Positions 26,152-37,683 are shown, counted from the first letter of the stretch. The stretch is 64,000 bases of DNA from Terriglobia bacterium (GCA_020073385.1 JAIQFH010000027.1:1-64000); one strand, 5' to 3'. The notes: generated by a model not told the origin, from the letters alone. Program-made: numbers and translations.

Positions 26152-26529
26152 TCAGTCTTTCACCAGCGGATACCCTTTTTCCCGCCAACCACGAATCCCG
26201 CCATCCATCGAAATCACATTGGTGTAGCCCATCTTCTGCAGATTGTCGGCGGCCAGCGCCGAGCGGAATCCGCCCCCGCAATACAGGATCATCTCCGCGT
26301 TCAGTTCAGGCACGCGCGCCTCGATATCGCGTTCGATCACTCCCTTGCCCAGGTGAATCGCGCCGGGAAGATGGTCTTTGGCGTACTCACTTTCCTCGCG
26401 CACGTCGACGAGGATGAACTTGTCCCCTCCATCCATCCTCTTCTTCACTTCGTTCACATTTGTTTCGCGAACGCGGGTCTTGGCGTCGTCCACAATTTTT
26501 AGAAAGCGGGGAGGATGCTGGTGAGCCAT
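26152..26529 (-). CDS. Rhodanese-domain protein
   Basis: This 125-residue single-domain rhodanese has ILVDVREESEYAKDHLPGAI, the active-site loop YCGGGFRSALAA with the catalytic Cys, and the closing MDGGIRGWREKGYP. It transfers sulfane sulfur to thiols or acts in redox or sulfur trafficking in the cytoplasm. AAGGAG followed by ATTTT precedes ATG 26529, which decides the start over the longer frame to 26619. The active-site loop CGGGFR is typical of bacterial single-domain types. Confidence 0.9.
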   Translation of the reverse strand: MAHQHPPRFLKIVDDAKTRVRETNVNEVKKRMDGGDKFILVDVREESEYAKDHLPGAIHLGKGVIERDIEARVPELNAEMILYCGGGFRSALAADNLQKMGYTNVISMDGGIRGWREKGYPLVKD

Positions 26530-26711
26530 AAAATCTCCTTTGCAGCCTATGGTACCAAGGAGTCCCATGTCTCCCGGGATCGTGTGGGGACTCCGCCCCA
26601 TAAGGGCCAACTTAAGCAAGTCGGGCTAGTAGTTGACCCACGGGCCGGCTTCCGGCGTAACTGTTTGGCGGTACCGCCCCGTCCCGTTCGCTCGTTCTTC
26701 GACCACCAGCC

Positions 26712-28375
<1,664 letters not shown>

Positions 28376-28447
28376 TCAGCGCTTATGGGGTCCGCCCTCG
28401 GTCGTTCAGCAGCGCCATGGATTTCGTTCTTCGAGTAGCATTGATGT

Positions 28448-29215
28448 GTGCGTCAAAGAGACTCCCGCAAAATCGGGTTGGCGCGCGCCCTGTCGAAGCT
28501 CGGCTATTGCTCGCGTTCTCAAGCCGCCGCTCTGATTCGCGCCGGACGAGTGACTCTAAACGGCGCCGCTCGCCACGATCCGGAGACTCCGGTGCAGATC
28601 GAACGTGATCGCATCGCGGTCGAAGGCCTCACTCTCAAGGCCGCGGATAAGATCTACCTGATGATGAACAAGCCTCGAGGGCTGGTGACAACTGCCTCCG
28701 ACGAAAAGGACCGCGACACGGTGTATTCGCTGTTCGTCGATCGTGCAGAATCGATGCCTTGGTTAGCTCCTGTCGGCCGCCTCGATAAAGCCAGTGAAGG
28801 ACTGTTACTTCTGACGAACGACTCCGAATGGGGAGCCCGCATCACGGCTCCCGAAAGCCATTTGCCGAAAACGTATCATGTACAAATTGCTTCGATCCCA
28901 CCCAGGGAAGTTCTCGAATCCCTGGAGCGCGGTGTTCGCGCAGACAATGTAGAACTCCTGCAGGCAGTGCGCTGCCGCCTCCTCCGCTCGGGCGGAAAGA
29001 ACTGCTGGCTCGAGATCACGCTCGACGAAGGCAAGAACCGCCAGATTCGCCGCATGCTGGCCACTTTTGATCTGCAAGTGCTCCGACTCGTGAGGGTATC
29101 GATCGGGCCACTGCAACTCGGCACGCTTCGCAAGGGCGCCTACCGTTCCTTAACGGCAGAAGAGAAGACCGCGCTTGATCGCGCCATCGATCAGTCCCCT
29201 CGCTTACGACAGTGA
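28448..29215 (+). CDS. rRNA pseudouridine synthase (RsuA/RluB family)
   Basis: The 255-residue enzyme has an S4 RNA-binding domain (about 10-58, ALSKLGYCSRSQAAALIRAG) followed by the catalytic domain with MMNKPRGLVTT, the active-site segment PVGRLDKASEGLLLLTND containing the catalytic Asp, and EGKNRQIRRMLATF. It isomerises a uridine in ribosomal RNA; RsuA (16S) and RluB (23S) cannot be told apart here. It starts with GTG. It is followed by the GT87 gene after 125 bp. Confidence 0.92.
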   Translation: MRQRDSRKIGLARALSKLGYCSRSQAAALIRAGRVTLNGAARHDPETPVQIERDRIAVEGLTLKAADKIYLMMNKPRGLVTTASDEKDRDTVYSLFVDRAESMPWLAPVGRLDKASEGLLLLTNDSEWGARITAPESHLPKTYHVQIASIPPREVLESLERGVRADNVELLQAVRCRLLRSGGKNCWLEITLDEGKNRQIRRMLATFDLQVLRLVRVSIGPLQLGTLRKGAYRSLTAEEKTALDRAIDQSPRLRQ

Positions 29216-29340
29216 CGCAAAACACTCGTCAACAAACGTGTCAACGCAACAATCGTCCCGCAGTGGACTACCTTCCTCCCGTTAATGCTAGTTTGTATGA
29301 GACCTTTACCACTGTATTCGATCTCAGGAAGGCAATATCA

Positions 29341-30606
29341 ATGCGTAAAGCAGCTATCTGGTTAATTCTTACTGCTCTCGCTGTGGTTATGGCCTCCAAC
29401 TACTTGACCGGTGCCCTGCTTCCGGTTTTTAAGCCATCCGGTTCTGATTTCTCGGAACTCTATGTTGCGTCATGGCTTTGGCGCCATGGTCACAACGCTT
29501 ATGACTCGGCAATTGCTACGGCGGCGCATCAGCAGGTGGTCGGCGCATCAGAAGAGATCTTTCTGGTGAATGTGCCTACCAGCTTGGTTCTGGCGGCTCC
29601 CTTAACTCTCTTGTCTTGGGGATGGGCAAACTTCGTCTTCTTGACGTCGGCTGTGATTGGCCTGGTCGCAACCACGTTCGCGATTTTGCGCCTTCAAGGC
29701 CGTTCTTCGTGGGGAATCGAAACAGCGTTGGTGATTGTGTTTCTGTTGTCCTTCAGCCCCGTTCGCATAGCTTTTCAGTGGGGAAATATTGTTCTACTAG
29801 TGTTACCTCTCTCCGTCATGACGATCCTGCTTGAGGAGAAGAGACATGATTGGCAGGCGGGCGTACTACTCGGGTTGGCAGTCTGCCTGAAGCCACAGAT
29901 TGGGATGTGGCTAGGTATTTATTATCTGGTGCGTGCTCGCTTCCAAATCGTGGCGGCGTCGCTCGCCGTCGGTTCTTTCATCGCCGCCTTGTTTTTCCTG
30001 CACCCGGTCCCGTATCACGAGTGGCTCCTTTCGTATCGCGCGAACCTCCAACATTGGTTTGACCCTGGAGGACCTTACGGATTCACCGAGGGATCCCTGT
30101 CTTTCATCCTGTTGCGCACGCAAGGCGTCTTGTACACCATTACCCACAGGGCCTTCATCTCCAGTTTGCTGGCCTATGGTCTGTTTTTGATCTGTGCGGG
30201 GATATGGGGAATTTTAATTTGGCGTTCAGGCGCCCGAGTGCCGTCCTCGTTGGCCATCACGGCGTTGATCGCTGCTAGCTTCCTGTCTTTCTATCACAGT
30301 ATTCCCGATGTGTCGGTGCTGAGCATTGCATTGTGCGATGCTTTCCCTGCGTCGCTGCAAGGTTGGAAGAGAACGCAGCAATGGATATGCTTCTTGCTCT
30401 TCCTTATAATGCTGCCGCAGCGTTCGATCTTTGTGTTACTCAGCCACCGCCTCGGCTCATCCATCCTCACATCGTGGTGGTGGAATCTCTTTTTCCTACG
30501 TTACATGGTCTGGCTCCTGCTGGCCCTGAGCCTTGCATTGCTTTTGAGGATGCGTGAAGCCGCAACCAGCATCAAACCTGACTTAGTAGAGGAGAATCGC
30601 AGCTGA
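29341..30606 (+). CDS. GT87-like membrane mannosyltransferase (DUF2029)
   Basis: The 421-residue protein has about ten membrane helices and, in the first periplasmic loop, the acidic motif GSDFSELYVASWLWRHGHNAYD typical of GT-C glycosyltransferases of the GT87/DUF2029 family. FQWGNIVLLVLPL and LKPQIG are also family-like. Such enzymes transfer mannose or arabinose from polyprenyl phosphate to glycans outside the cytoplasmic membrane. AGGAAGG lies eight bases before ATG 29341, which rejects the longer frame from 29212. The acceptor is unknown. Confidence 0.8.
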   Translation: MRKAAIWLILTALAVVMASNYLTGALLPVFKPSGSDFSELYVASWLWRHGHNAYDSAIATAAHQQVVGASEEIFLVNVPTSLVLAAPLTLLSWGWANFVFLTSAVIGLVATTFAILRLQGRSSWGIETALVIVFLLSFSPVRIAFQWGNIVLLVLPLSVMTILLEEKRHDWQAGVLLGLAVCLKPQIGMWLGIYYLVRARFQIVAASLAVGSFIAALFFLHPVPYHEWLLSYRANLQHWFDPGGPYGFTEGSLSFILLRTQGVLYTITHRAFISSLLAYGLFLICAGIWGILIWRSGARVPSSLAITALIAASFLSFYHSIPDVSVLSIALCDAFPASLQGWKRTQQWICFLLFLIMLPQRSIFVLLSHRLGSSILTSWWWNLFFLRYMVWLLLALSLALLLRMREAATSIKPDLVEENRS

Positions 30607-30635
30607 CGAATCTGACACTTTTATCGGCGCTCGAC

Positions 30636-32018
30636 ATGAAGAAGAGTATCCGCGAGAAGAAAATTTCTCCCGTCGAGCTCGCGGACTTGCACTTGGCCAA
30701 GATCGAGCGGCTCAATCCTAAGCTGAACGCCTTCGTGCAAGTCGATCCCGAGCGCGTCCGCCGGCAAGCGCGAGAGGCCGAAGCCGCCGTGATGAGCAGC
30801 CAGGTTCTGGGCCCCTTGCACGGAGTCCCTATCAGCATCAAGAGCTCGATCGAAGTTGCAGGAATGAAATGCGAAGCGGGCACCCGGCTTCGCTCCGGGT
30901 TCGTCGCTACGCAAGATGCTCCCTTGGTCGAACGGCTGCGCCAAGCGGGAGCAATCATTCTCGGCGTAACCAACACGCCCGAGTTGCTCATGGCCTGGGA
31001 GACCGACAACTCTCTCTACGGACGCACCAACTCGCCATGGGATCTGGATCGAACTCCGGGCGGATCAAGTGGAGGAGAGGCAGCAGCTATTGCCTCGGGA
31101 ATGTCCGCCGGAGGCGTCGGCAGCGACGGCGGGGGATCGATTCGCGTTCCCGCGCACTTCAGCGGCATCTGCGGACTCAAGCCAACTCCCGGACGCATCC
31201 CTTCGACCGGTCACTTTCCGCCCTCCGGCGGTCCGTTTGCTTTGCTCGGCGTAGTTGGCCCGATGGCGCGCACCATCGCCGATCTCAAGATTCTGTTCGA
31301 AGTCATGCAGGGTCCCGACGACGGCGACTCCTTTGCAGCGCCCATACCACTCCGCTGGCCGACTCACGATGAACTGAGCCATCTCCGCATCGGCTACTTT
31401 GAAGACGACGGCCGCACGCCCGTAACTCCAGAAATTCGCAATGCGGTTCGAACTGCCGCCGAAGCCCTGAGCCGCGCCGGATTCCAGGTCGAACCATTTC
31501 GTCCCGAAGGCCTGGAAGAAGCCCGCCTCCTCTGGAAAAAGTTCTTCGTCAAAACTGGCGGTATGCTGATCGGCCCAATGTTCGCGGGCCACGAGCAGGA
31601 CATAAGTCCGACCCTGAAGCAATTCCTCGAATGGTCGGCGGCCGAGCCGAGCCTGTCAGGGCCTGATGTGATTGACGCATGGATTCGTCGTGACACATTG
31701 CGCGCGAGTTTCCTCGCGCAAATGCGGAAGTACCCAATCTTCCTCTGTCCCCCTGCCGCCATTCCCGCCTTCCGCCACGGCGAGCGCACTTGGATGATCG
31801 AAGGCAAAACCGTCGGATACCTCGATGCCTGGAGTTACACCGAGTGGTTCAACCTGCTCGGCAATCCCGCCGCGGTAGTTCCCGTGAGCCAATCGCCCGA
31901 AGGCTTGCCGGTCGGCGTGCAGATAGTCGGACGCCCATGGGAAGAAGAGCTGGTTCTATCCGTGGCCTCCTTACTGGAAAGGGAAGTCGGACCAGGAAAA
32001 ACGCCGCCAATCCGCTAG
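30636..32018 (+). CDS. Amidase-signature family amidase
   Basis: The 460-residue enzyme carries the Ser-cisSer-Lys triad of the amidase signature: Lys in VPISIKSSIEV, the cis-Ser in GSDGGGSIRVPA and the nucleophile in RTPGGSSGGEAAA. Homologues usually begin about 12 residues earlier with an LTxLSALD stretch, and this is present in frame upstream (30603-30635) starting with CTG, overlapping the preceding stop. The true start may therefore be CTG 30603 rather than ATG 30636. It hydrolyses an amide in the cytoplasm. It is not part of a gatCAB set, so GatA is unlikely. Confidence 0.9.
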   Translation: MKKSIREKKISPVELADLHLAKIERLNPKLNAFVQVDPERVRRQAREAEAAVMSSQVLGPLHGVPISIKSSIEVAGMKCEAGTRLRSGFVATQDAPLVERLRQAGAIILGVTNTPELLMAWETDNSLYGRTNSPWDLDRTPGGSSGGEAAAIASGMSAGGVGSDGGGSIRVPAHFSGICGLKPTPGRIPSTGHFPPSGGPFALLGVVGPMARTIADLKILFEVMQGPDDGDSFAAPIPLRWPTHDELSHLRIGYFEDDGRTPVTPEIRNAVRTAAEALSRAGFQVEPFRPEGLEEARLLWKKFFVKTGGMLIGPMFAGHEQDISPTLKQFLEWSAAEPSLSGPDVIDAWIRRDTLRASFLAQMRKYPIFLCPPAAIPAFRHGERTWMIEGKTVGYLDAWSYTEWFNLLGNPAAVVPVSQSPEGLPVGVQIVGRPWEEELVLSVASLLEREVGPGKTPPIR

Positions 32019-32140
32019 CGTTCGCGGATAAGAGGCGCCTATGTGGGCACAGCCGCCGGTCCGGCGGCCACAGGTGTATCGGGCCGCAGGTTTCTCAATT
32101 TCTCCAGCTTTAGCCAACGATTCAGAGTCCTCTAAAGATT

Positions 32141-32584
32141 ATGCCTCGCTCTACCGATATTAACTCCCAGGACGAGTCGATCTCGTCCCGGGTGTCGTGT
32201 GAAATGCCTAAGGTTCTGATTGCCGACGATTCTCGCTTTCAGCGGCAGATGCTGGCCTCATTCTTGCTGCCGAAAAAGATCGAGATCATCTTCGCGGTCG
32301 ATGCGTTGCAGACGTGGATGATGGCGCTCCGCTCAGCTCCCGACCTTATTCTGTTGGACATCAATATGCCAGGCGGCACGGGGATCGAAGTGCTCAAGCG
32401 CCTTCGCGTGTCCAATAAAACTCAGCAGATTCCAGTGATCGTGGTTAGCGGCGATGAGAGCGCCACCACCGAAGCGACGGCGCGAGAACTGGGCGCGCTC
32501 GATTTCATCCACAAGCCCGTCGACCAGCAAAAGCTTACCGATGCTATCGGCCGCGCTCTCGGCTTGCAGGCCAACGCGTCGTAG
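32141..32584 (+). CDS. Single-domain response regulator (CheY-like)
   Basis: The 147-residue protein is one receiver domain: acidic pair IADDS near 28-30, phospho-acceptor Asp in LILLDINMPGG near 73, Ser/Thr in VVSGDE and Lys in FIHKPV. There is no output domain and no adjacent kinase, so it must act by protein interaction or as a phosphorelay intermediate. ATG 32204 (MPKVLIADDS) would remove a 21-residue polar extension. Neither candidate has a strong ribosome-binding site. Confidence 0.9.
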   Translation: MPRSTDINSQDESISSRVSCEMPKVLIADDSRFQRQMLASFLLPKKIEIIFAVDALQTWMMALRSAPDLILLDINMPGGTGIEVLKRLRVSNKTQQIPVIVVSGDESATTEATARELGALDFIHKPVDQQKLTDAIGRALGLQANAS

Positions 32585-32676
32585 CCGCTTCCGAACTACA
32601 GGTCCGATTTATAAGGCCACCGTAAAACTCTAGTGGACCGTCGCGGCGACAGCATTACCGAGAAACCGGAAGCCGT

Positions 32677-32737
32677 GTCATCCTGAGCGGAGCAACTGCT
32701 TCGCGCAGCGAAGCGGTTGCGGAGTCGAAGGATCCCT
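32677..32737. repeat. REP-like repeat GTCATCC ... TCGAAGGATCC, copy 1
   Basis: Conserved outer arms GTCATCCTGAGCGG and GGAGTCGAAGGATCCCT flank a variable hairpin (CAACTGCTTCGC / GCGAAGCGGTTG). Other copies are at 37620 and 41405. Confidence 0.75.
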
Positions 32738-32926
32738 ACCTCCTCAATTTTGCCGGCGTGTGTCAGGGAATTCTCCCCACGCTCGCGCTGACGAATTCTC
32801 TGCGACAGTTCACTAGTATTTTTGTATTATTCCGCCGCTCCAAACGACTGTATAAGTTTAAGTGGCGCGAGACTTCGGTTCACTGTGGGGCCGAAGCTGG
32901 GAATCTTCGAAGTCGCCATTCGGGAA

Positions 32927-35827
32927 ATGCCAGACTCCAGGAAAAGAAGCGGCCGAATTCTGTCTTGGCTCATAGCCTTTCTGGCCATCTCCGCCGCCTA
33001 CCTCTACACATTTCCTCAGGCCAATATCTTCTACGCCGTCATTGTCCTCTTGCATGCTGCGGGCGGCGTGCTGGCCGCCATTCTTCTGGTTCCGATGCTG
33101 TTTCGCCTTCTGCGCTTCGGCACCCTCGCCGGTCGAATGGGCTGGCTATTGATTGCTGCCGGCGCAGTCGTTGGACTCATCCTTATCAAAACCGGCACTC
33201 CACGAACGGAGTGGAACAAGCTCTATCTCCACATCGCGCTTTCGCTGGCAGGACTGGCCCTGCTGATTGCCGGATGGCTGAGCGCACGTACATCTTCCGA
33301 TTCGGTTCCGATCGGATCAAGATTGGCCGCTGGCGCCATCCGGGCAGTGTTCTGCCTGGCTTTGCTTGCGGGAATTGGTTACGGAGCGCGGTATGTGCGC
33401 GGCAGTTGGGAAACGCGCAACCGCATTCAGAACCCGGCCATGCCACCCGATGACATGAATGGCGAGGGCGACGGTCCCGAAGGCTCGTTCTTCCCCAGTT
33501 CCGCGCAGGTGTACGGTAAACAGAAAATTCCCAGCAAGTTTTTCATGGAGTCCGATTCCTGCAAGCGCTGCCACGAAGATATCTACAACCAGTGGTTCAG
33601 CTCCGCGCACCACTTCTCGTCATTCAATAACCAGTGGTACCGCAAATCGATCGAGTACATGCAGGACACAATCGGCACCAAGCCCTCGAAATGGTGCGGA
33701 GGATGCCACGATCCCGCCGTGCTTTACGCCGGCATGATGGACACTCCGATCAAGCAGATCGTGCATCGCCCCGAAGCGCAGGCAGGGCTCGGCTGCATGA
33801 TGTGCCACTCCATCGCCAACGTGAAGAGCACCATGGGCCAGGCTGACTTCTATCTCGAATATCCCAAGCTGCACGAACTCGCCGCCACGAAGAATCCGAT
33901 TGCCCGCGAGTTGCACGATTTCCTCATCAAGTTGAATCCCGAGCCGCACCGCCGCGTGTTCTTGAAGCCTTTCATGCGCGACCAGACAGCGGAGTTCTGC
34001 TCGTCCTGCCACAAGGTGCACCTCGACGTTCCCGTGAATCACTATCGCTGGTTCCGCGGATTCAATGAGTACGACAACTGGCAGGCCAGCGGTGTGTCCG
34101 GACAGGGAGCGCGTTCGTTCTACTATCCTCCGAAGCCTCAGCAGTGTGCCGATTGCCACATGCCTATGGAGTCGTCGAAGGACCAGGGCAACGTAAACGG
34201 CTTCGTGCACTCGCATCGCTTCCCGGCAGCGAACACAGCGGTGCCGACGGCGAACGAAGATCCCGCCCAGCTCAAGCTCACGGAAGACTTCCTGAAGAAC
34301 GGCCAGCTCACAGTCGATATCTTCGCTCTCTCTCCAGCGCAGGCTCCGCTGAAGCCGGGCGCGGCCACGCAGTCGGACTTGTCGACGACGTTCGCTGTCG
34401 GCGAAGAAGCCGAAAGCAAAGTCGCAGCAGCCGGAAGTGAGGCCGCCCCGATCAGCGCTCCGCTCAACCGCGTTCAGCCCGCCTTACGGCGCGGAGATAC
34501 GGTTCGCGTCGACGTGGTCGTGCGCACGAAAAAAGTCGGACACTTCTTCCCCGGCGGCACCGTTGATGCCTACGACACGTGGCTCGAACTGAAGGGAACC
34601 GACGACAAGGGCCAGACCATTTTCTGGAGCGGCATGGTCGAAGACAACGGTCACGGCCCTGTCGAAAAAGGGGCGCACTTCTATCGCTCGCTGCAGATCG
34701 ACGCCCACGGCAATCCCATCAACAAGCGTAACGCCTGGGCCACACGCGCCGTGGTCTATGTGCGTCTGATTCCACCCGGTGCAGCCGACACCGTGCACTA
34801 CCGCATGCGCATTCCAGAAAATGCCGGCAACAAGATTACGCTGCATGCCCGTCTCTGCTATCGCAAGTTCGCGTGGTATGGAACCCAGGAAGCGTTTGCG
34901 GGGGTACCCGATCCGGCCAAGCACGATGCGGTTTCCTCGGACTACGACGATCGGCCAACACTTTTTACAGGGTCGTTGAGCGGCGTCTCGGCGAAGCAGG
35001 AAAAGATTCCCGACCTTCCCATCGTTCCCGTTGCGGAAGACGAAGTCACGCTTCCAGTGGTTGCGCACAACGCGCCCGCACCCACACCCAGCACGATCGT
35101 TCGCAAAGAGGAGTGGCAACGCTGGAACGACTACGGTATCGGCCTGTTCCTGCAAGGAGACCTGAAGGCCGCCGCCGCCGCTTTCGAGAAAGTCACGCAA
35201 GCCGATCCGAACAATCCCGACGGCTGGGTCAACATCGGACGCTGCGCCGTGCAGGAAGGCGACATGGCACGTGCACGCACCGTGCTGGAAAAAGCCCTGT
35301 CGTTGTCGCCGAACCTGGCACGGGCCAATTTTTTCTATGCGAAAGTCTTGCGCTCCGATGGCAACTACGAGGGCGCCGCATCGCGACTCCGCAGCGTGCT
35401 CGCGCAATATCCCCGGGATCGCGTCGCGCTCAACGACTTGGGACGCGTTCTCTTCCTGCAGCGCAAGTATGACGAGGCAGTTAAGGTCCTGCAATCCGTG
35501 CTCGACATCGATCCCGAAGACCTGCAAGCTCACTACAACCTGATGCTCTGCTACAACGGCCTCGGAAACGAGACGCTCGCGAAAGAACATCAGGCCCGTT
35601 ATATGCGCTTCAAGGCCGACGAATCATCGCAGGCGATCACCGGCCCCTACCGCCAGCTTCATCCCGAAGACAACAACGAGCGCCAGTCAGTCCACGAACA
35701 CGTGTCTGTTTCACTGCCAGTCACTGGCACAACCCATGGGACCACTACAACCCATGTGGGGACGGCCGCCATCGGCCGTCCGGCCGGGCAAAGCCCGGCA
35801 GCGATTTCCGCCGGAGCCTCCAGATAA
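32927..35827 (+). CDS. Pentaheme cytochrome c with membrane helices and TPR domain
   Basis: The 966-residue protein begins with about five membrane helices (residues 10-175). Five CxxCH heme sites follow: CKRCH (33560), CGGCH, CMMCH, CSSCH and CADCH (34144). Next come a beta-rich domain with KKVGHFFPGGTVDAYDTWLE and a C-terminal TPR block (about 725-910). Multiheme domains of this cytochrome c554-like kind move electrons outside the cytoplasmic membrane. The partner oxidase is not evident. The start at 32927 is favoured because the upstream frame lacks similarity. The last 50 residues are encoded by repeat-like DNA. It leads a cluster with two CRTAC1 proteins. Confidence 0.85.
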   Translation: MPDSRKRSGRILSWLIAFLAISAAYLYTFPQANIFYAVIVLLHAAGGVLAAILLVPMLFRLLRFGTLAGRMGWLLIAAGAVVGLILIKTGTPRTEWNKLYLHIALSLAGLALLIAGWLSARTSSDSVPIGSRLAAGAIRAVFCLALLAGIGYGARYVRGSWETRNRIQNPAMPPDDMNGEGDGPEGSFFPSSAQVYGKQKIPSKFFMESDSCKRCHEDIYNQWFSSAHHFSSFNNQWYRKSIEYMQDTIGTKPSKWCGGCHDPAVLYAGMMDTPIKQIVHRPEAQAGLGCMMCHSIANVKSTMGQADFYLEYPKLHELAATKNPIARELHDFLIKLNPEPHRRVFLKPFMRDQTAEFCSSCHKVHLDVPVNHYRWFRGFNEYDNWQASGVSGQGARSFYYPPKPQQCADCHMPMESSKDQGNVNGFVHSHRFPAANTAVPTANEDPAQLKLTEDFLKNGQLTVDIFALSPAQAPLKPGAATQSDLSTTFAVGEEAESKVAAAGSEAAPISAPLNRVQPALRRGDTVRVDVVVRTKKVGHFFPGGTVDAYDTWLELKGTDDKGQTIFWSGMVEDNGHGPVEKGAHFYRSLQIDAHGNPINKRNAWATRAVVYVRLIPPGAADTVHYRMRIPENAGNKITLHARLCYRKFAWYGTQEAFAGVPDPAKHDAVSSDYDDRPTLFTGSLSGVSAKQEKIPDLPIVPVAEDEVTLPVVAHNAPAPTPSTIVRKEEWQRWNDYGIGLFLQGDLKAAAAAFEKVTQADPNNPDGWVNIGRCAVQEGDMARARTVLEKALSLSPNLARANFFYAKVLRSDGNYEGAASRLRSVLAQYPRDRVALNDLGRVLFLQRKYDEAVKVLQSVLDIDPEDLQAHYNLMLCYNGLGNETLAKEHQARYMRFKADESSQAITGPYRQLHPEDNNERQSVHEHVSVSLPVTGTTHGTTTTHVGTAAIGRPAGQSPAAISAGASR
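35761..35799. repeat. Double hairpin repeat at 3' end of the cytochrome gene
   Basis: GACGGCCG/CGGCCGTC (35761-35780) and GCCGGGC/GCCCGGC (35783-35799) form adjacent hairpins inside the coding sequence. A related GCCGCC-GGCGGC hairpin is at about 32050-32066. Confidence 0.65.
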
Positions 35828-37609
35828 ATGTTCCACAAAAGCGAACTCACCACGGAATCACGGAGACCGGGAGAACTTCTTCTTGTTTTTTTCTCAAGAT
35901 TCCTCCGTTCCTCCGTGTCTCCGTGGTTAATCGCATTTTGCTTCGTCCTCACAGCCCAAGCGCAGATCCAATTCCGCGACATCACCACCCAGGCCGATAT
36001 CCACTTCACCCACAACAACGGCGCCTTCGGCAAGAAGTGGCTTCCCGAAACCATGGGCCCGGGCTGCGCCTTCATCGACTACGACAACGACGGATACCCC
36101 GACATCATCCTGATCAACGGCGAAGATTTCCCCGGACATCCCCACGCTGGCGCGACCACGCCCAAGCTTTATCACAACAATCACGACGGCACTTTCACCG
36201 ACGTGACTCGCAAAGCCGGCCTCGCGGTTCCCATGTACGGATTCGGCGTAGCGGTCGGCGACTACGACAACGACGGCTTCGACGATCTCTTCATCTCAGC
36301 GCTAGGGCAGAGTCATCTCTTCCACAACATCGGCAACGGCACATTCGCCGAAGTGACCAAAGTCGCCGGCATGTGGGGGCCGAACGAATTCTCCACCAGC
36401 GCAGCCTGGGTCGACTATGACCGTGACGGCAAGCTTGACCTCGTTGTGGCAAATTATGTTCAGTGGACCGAGCAGGGCGACCTCTACTGCACCATCGACG
36501 GCGCGCACAAGTCCTATTGCACGCCTGAATCCTACAAAGGCACATCGTTGCGCGTCTGGCACAACCTCGGCGCAGGAAAGTTCGAAGACGCCACGCAAAA
36601 AGCTGGACTCGGAGATCCAACATCGAAGAGTCTCGGCATCGCCGTCCTCGATGTGAACGTCGACGGCTGGCCTGACATCCTGATCGCCAACGACACGCAG
36701 CCCAACAAGCTCTACGTCAACAAGAAGAACGGCACGTTCGAGGAACGAGGAGTCGCCGCCGGAATCGGCTTCAGCGAAGACGGCATCGCCCGCGCCGGCA
36801 TGGGTGCCGACGCAGCCGACTACGACCGCAGCGGCCATGCCAGCCTGATCATCAGCAACTTCGCCAACCAGATGGTCTCGCTCTATCACAACGAGGGCAA
36901 TGGCCTCTTCGTCGACGAAGCTCCGCAATCCGAGATCGGTCGCGACACTCTGGTCACCCTCGGCTTCGGCTGCTTCTTCTTCGATTACGACAACGACGGC
37001 TGGCCTGACATCTTCGTTGCCGATGGCCACATCGAAAACGAAATCGAGCGCGTACAAAAGCGCGTAAGTTTCGCCGAGCCTCCTCACCTGTTTCGAAACC
37101 TGGGCGGCGGGAAATTCACCGAAGTCACCGCGCAGATGGGCAAGTCCTTTGCGGCCCCGAAAGTCGCGCGCTCAGCGGCGTACGCCGACATCGACAATGA
37201 CGGCTTTCTCGACATTCTGCTGACGACAAATGCCGGCCCCGCCTACCTTTTCCACAACGAAGGCGGCACCAACCACAGCCTGCGGATCAAACTGATCGGC
37301 ACAAAATCGAATCGCGATGGCATCGGCGCGGTAGTGCGCGTGACCTCCGGCACCGATAAGCAGTGGAAGATGCTGCGCTCCGGCTCGAGCTACCTGTCAC
37401 AGAGCGAACTGGTGCTCACGTTCGGCTTGGGCGCACAAACAAAAGCGGATGCAATCGAAATTCAGTGGCCCAGCGGCCAAGTCGACAAACTCTCGAACGT
37501 GAATGCCGGTCAGACGGTGATGGTGCAGGAAGGGAAGGGAATCACGGGCAACCGAGCGTATTCTGCGCCTCGCGTGCACGCCGAGAAGCAATTAGCAGCA
37601 GGCAATTAG
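35828..37609 (+). CDS. CRTAC1-family protein (FG-GAP repeats, ASPIC/UnbV)
   Basis: The protein of up to 593 residues has a hydrophobic export segment (WLIAFCFVLTAQAQ), then repeated FG-GAP/VCBS calcium-loop motifs such as DYDNDGYPDIILING, DYDNDGFDDLFISA and DYDRDGKLDLVVAN. It ends with an ASPIC/UnbV domain (about 490-565, IEIQWPSGQVDKL). It should be a secreted beta-propeller. The family's role is not established. The first 30 residues are encoded by an inverted CTCCGTG-type repeat, so GTG 35915 may be the true start. It follows the cytochrome by zero bases and is probably co-transcribed. Confidence 0.85.
   Translation: MFHKSELTTESRRPGELLLVFFSRFLRSSVSPWLIAFCFVLTAQAQIQFRDITTQADIHFTHNNGAFGKKWLPETMGPGCAFIDYDNDGYPDIILINGEDFPGHPHAGATTPKLYHNNHDGTFTDVTRKAGLAVPMYGFGVAVGDYDNDGFDDLFISALGQSHLFHNIGNGTFAEVTKVAGMWGPNEFSTSAAWVDYDRDGKLDLVVANYVQWTEQGDLYCTIDGAHKSYCTPESYKGTSLRVWHNLGAGKFEDATQKAGLGDPTSKSLGIAVLDVNVDGWPDILIANDTQPNKLYVNKKNGTFEERGVAAGIGFSEDGIARAGMGADAADYDRSGHASLIISNFANQMVSLYHNEGNGLFVDEAPQSEIGRDTLVTLGFGCFFFDYDNDGWPDIFVADGHIENEIERVQKRVSFAEPPHLFRNLGGGKFTEVTAQMGKSFAAPKVARSAAYADIDNDGFLDILLTTNAGPAYLFHNEGGTNHSLRIKLIGTKSNRDGIGAVVRVTSGTDKQWKMLRSGSSYLSQSELVLTFGLGAQTKADAIEIQWPSGQVDKLSNVNAGQTVMVQEGKGITGNRAYSAPRVHAEKQLAAGN
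35848..35932. repeat. Inverted CTCCGTG-type repeats overlapping a gene start
   Basis: ACCACGGAATCACGGAG and CTCCGTGTCTCCGTGGT are near-perfect inverted copies about 50 bp apart. They belong to the dispersed family also seen at 26099, 37743, 53112 and 57688. Confidence 0.65.
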
Positions 37610-37619
37610 CCAAGTCGTT

Positions 37620-37683
37620 GTCATCCTGAGCGGAGGCAATGCGCTCGCGAAAGCGGGCGCATTGACGCAGTCGAAGGATCCCT
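37620..37683. repeat. REP-like repeat GTCATCC ... TCGAAGGATCC, copy 2
   Basis: Same outer arms as copy 1 with a different core hairpin, CAATGCGC / GCGCATTG. Located between the two CRTAC1 genes. Confidence 0.75.

Noticed and set aside
34484..35590. Long minus-strand open frame of 368 codons
   Set aside because: It lies entirely antisense to the cytochrome/TPR gene, has no ribosome-binding site and no recognisable domain. The high GC content of the real gene creates such shadows.
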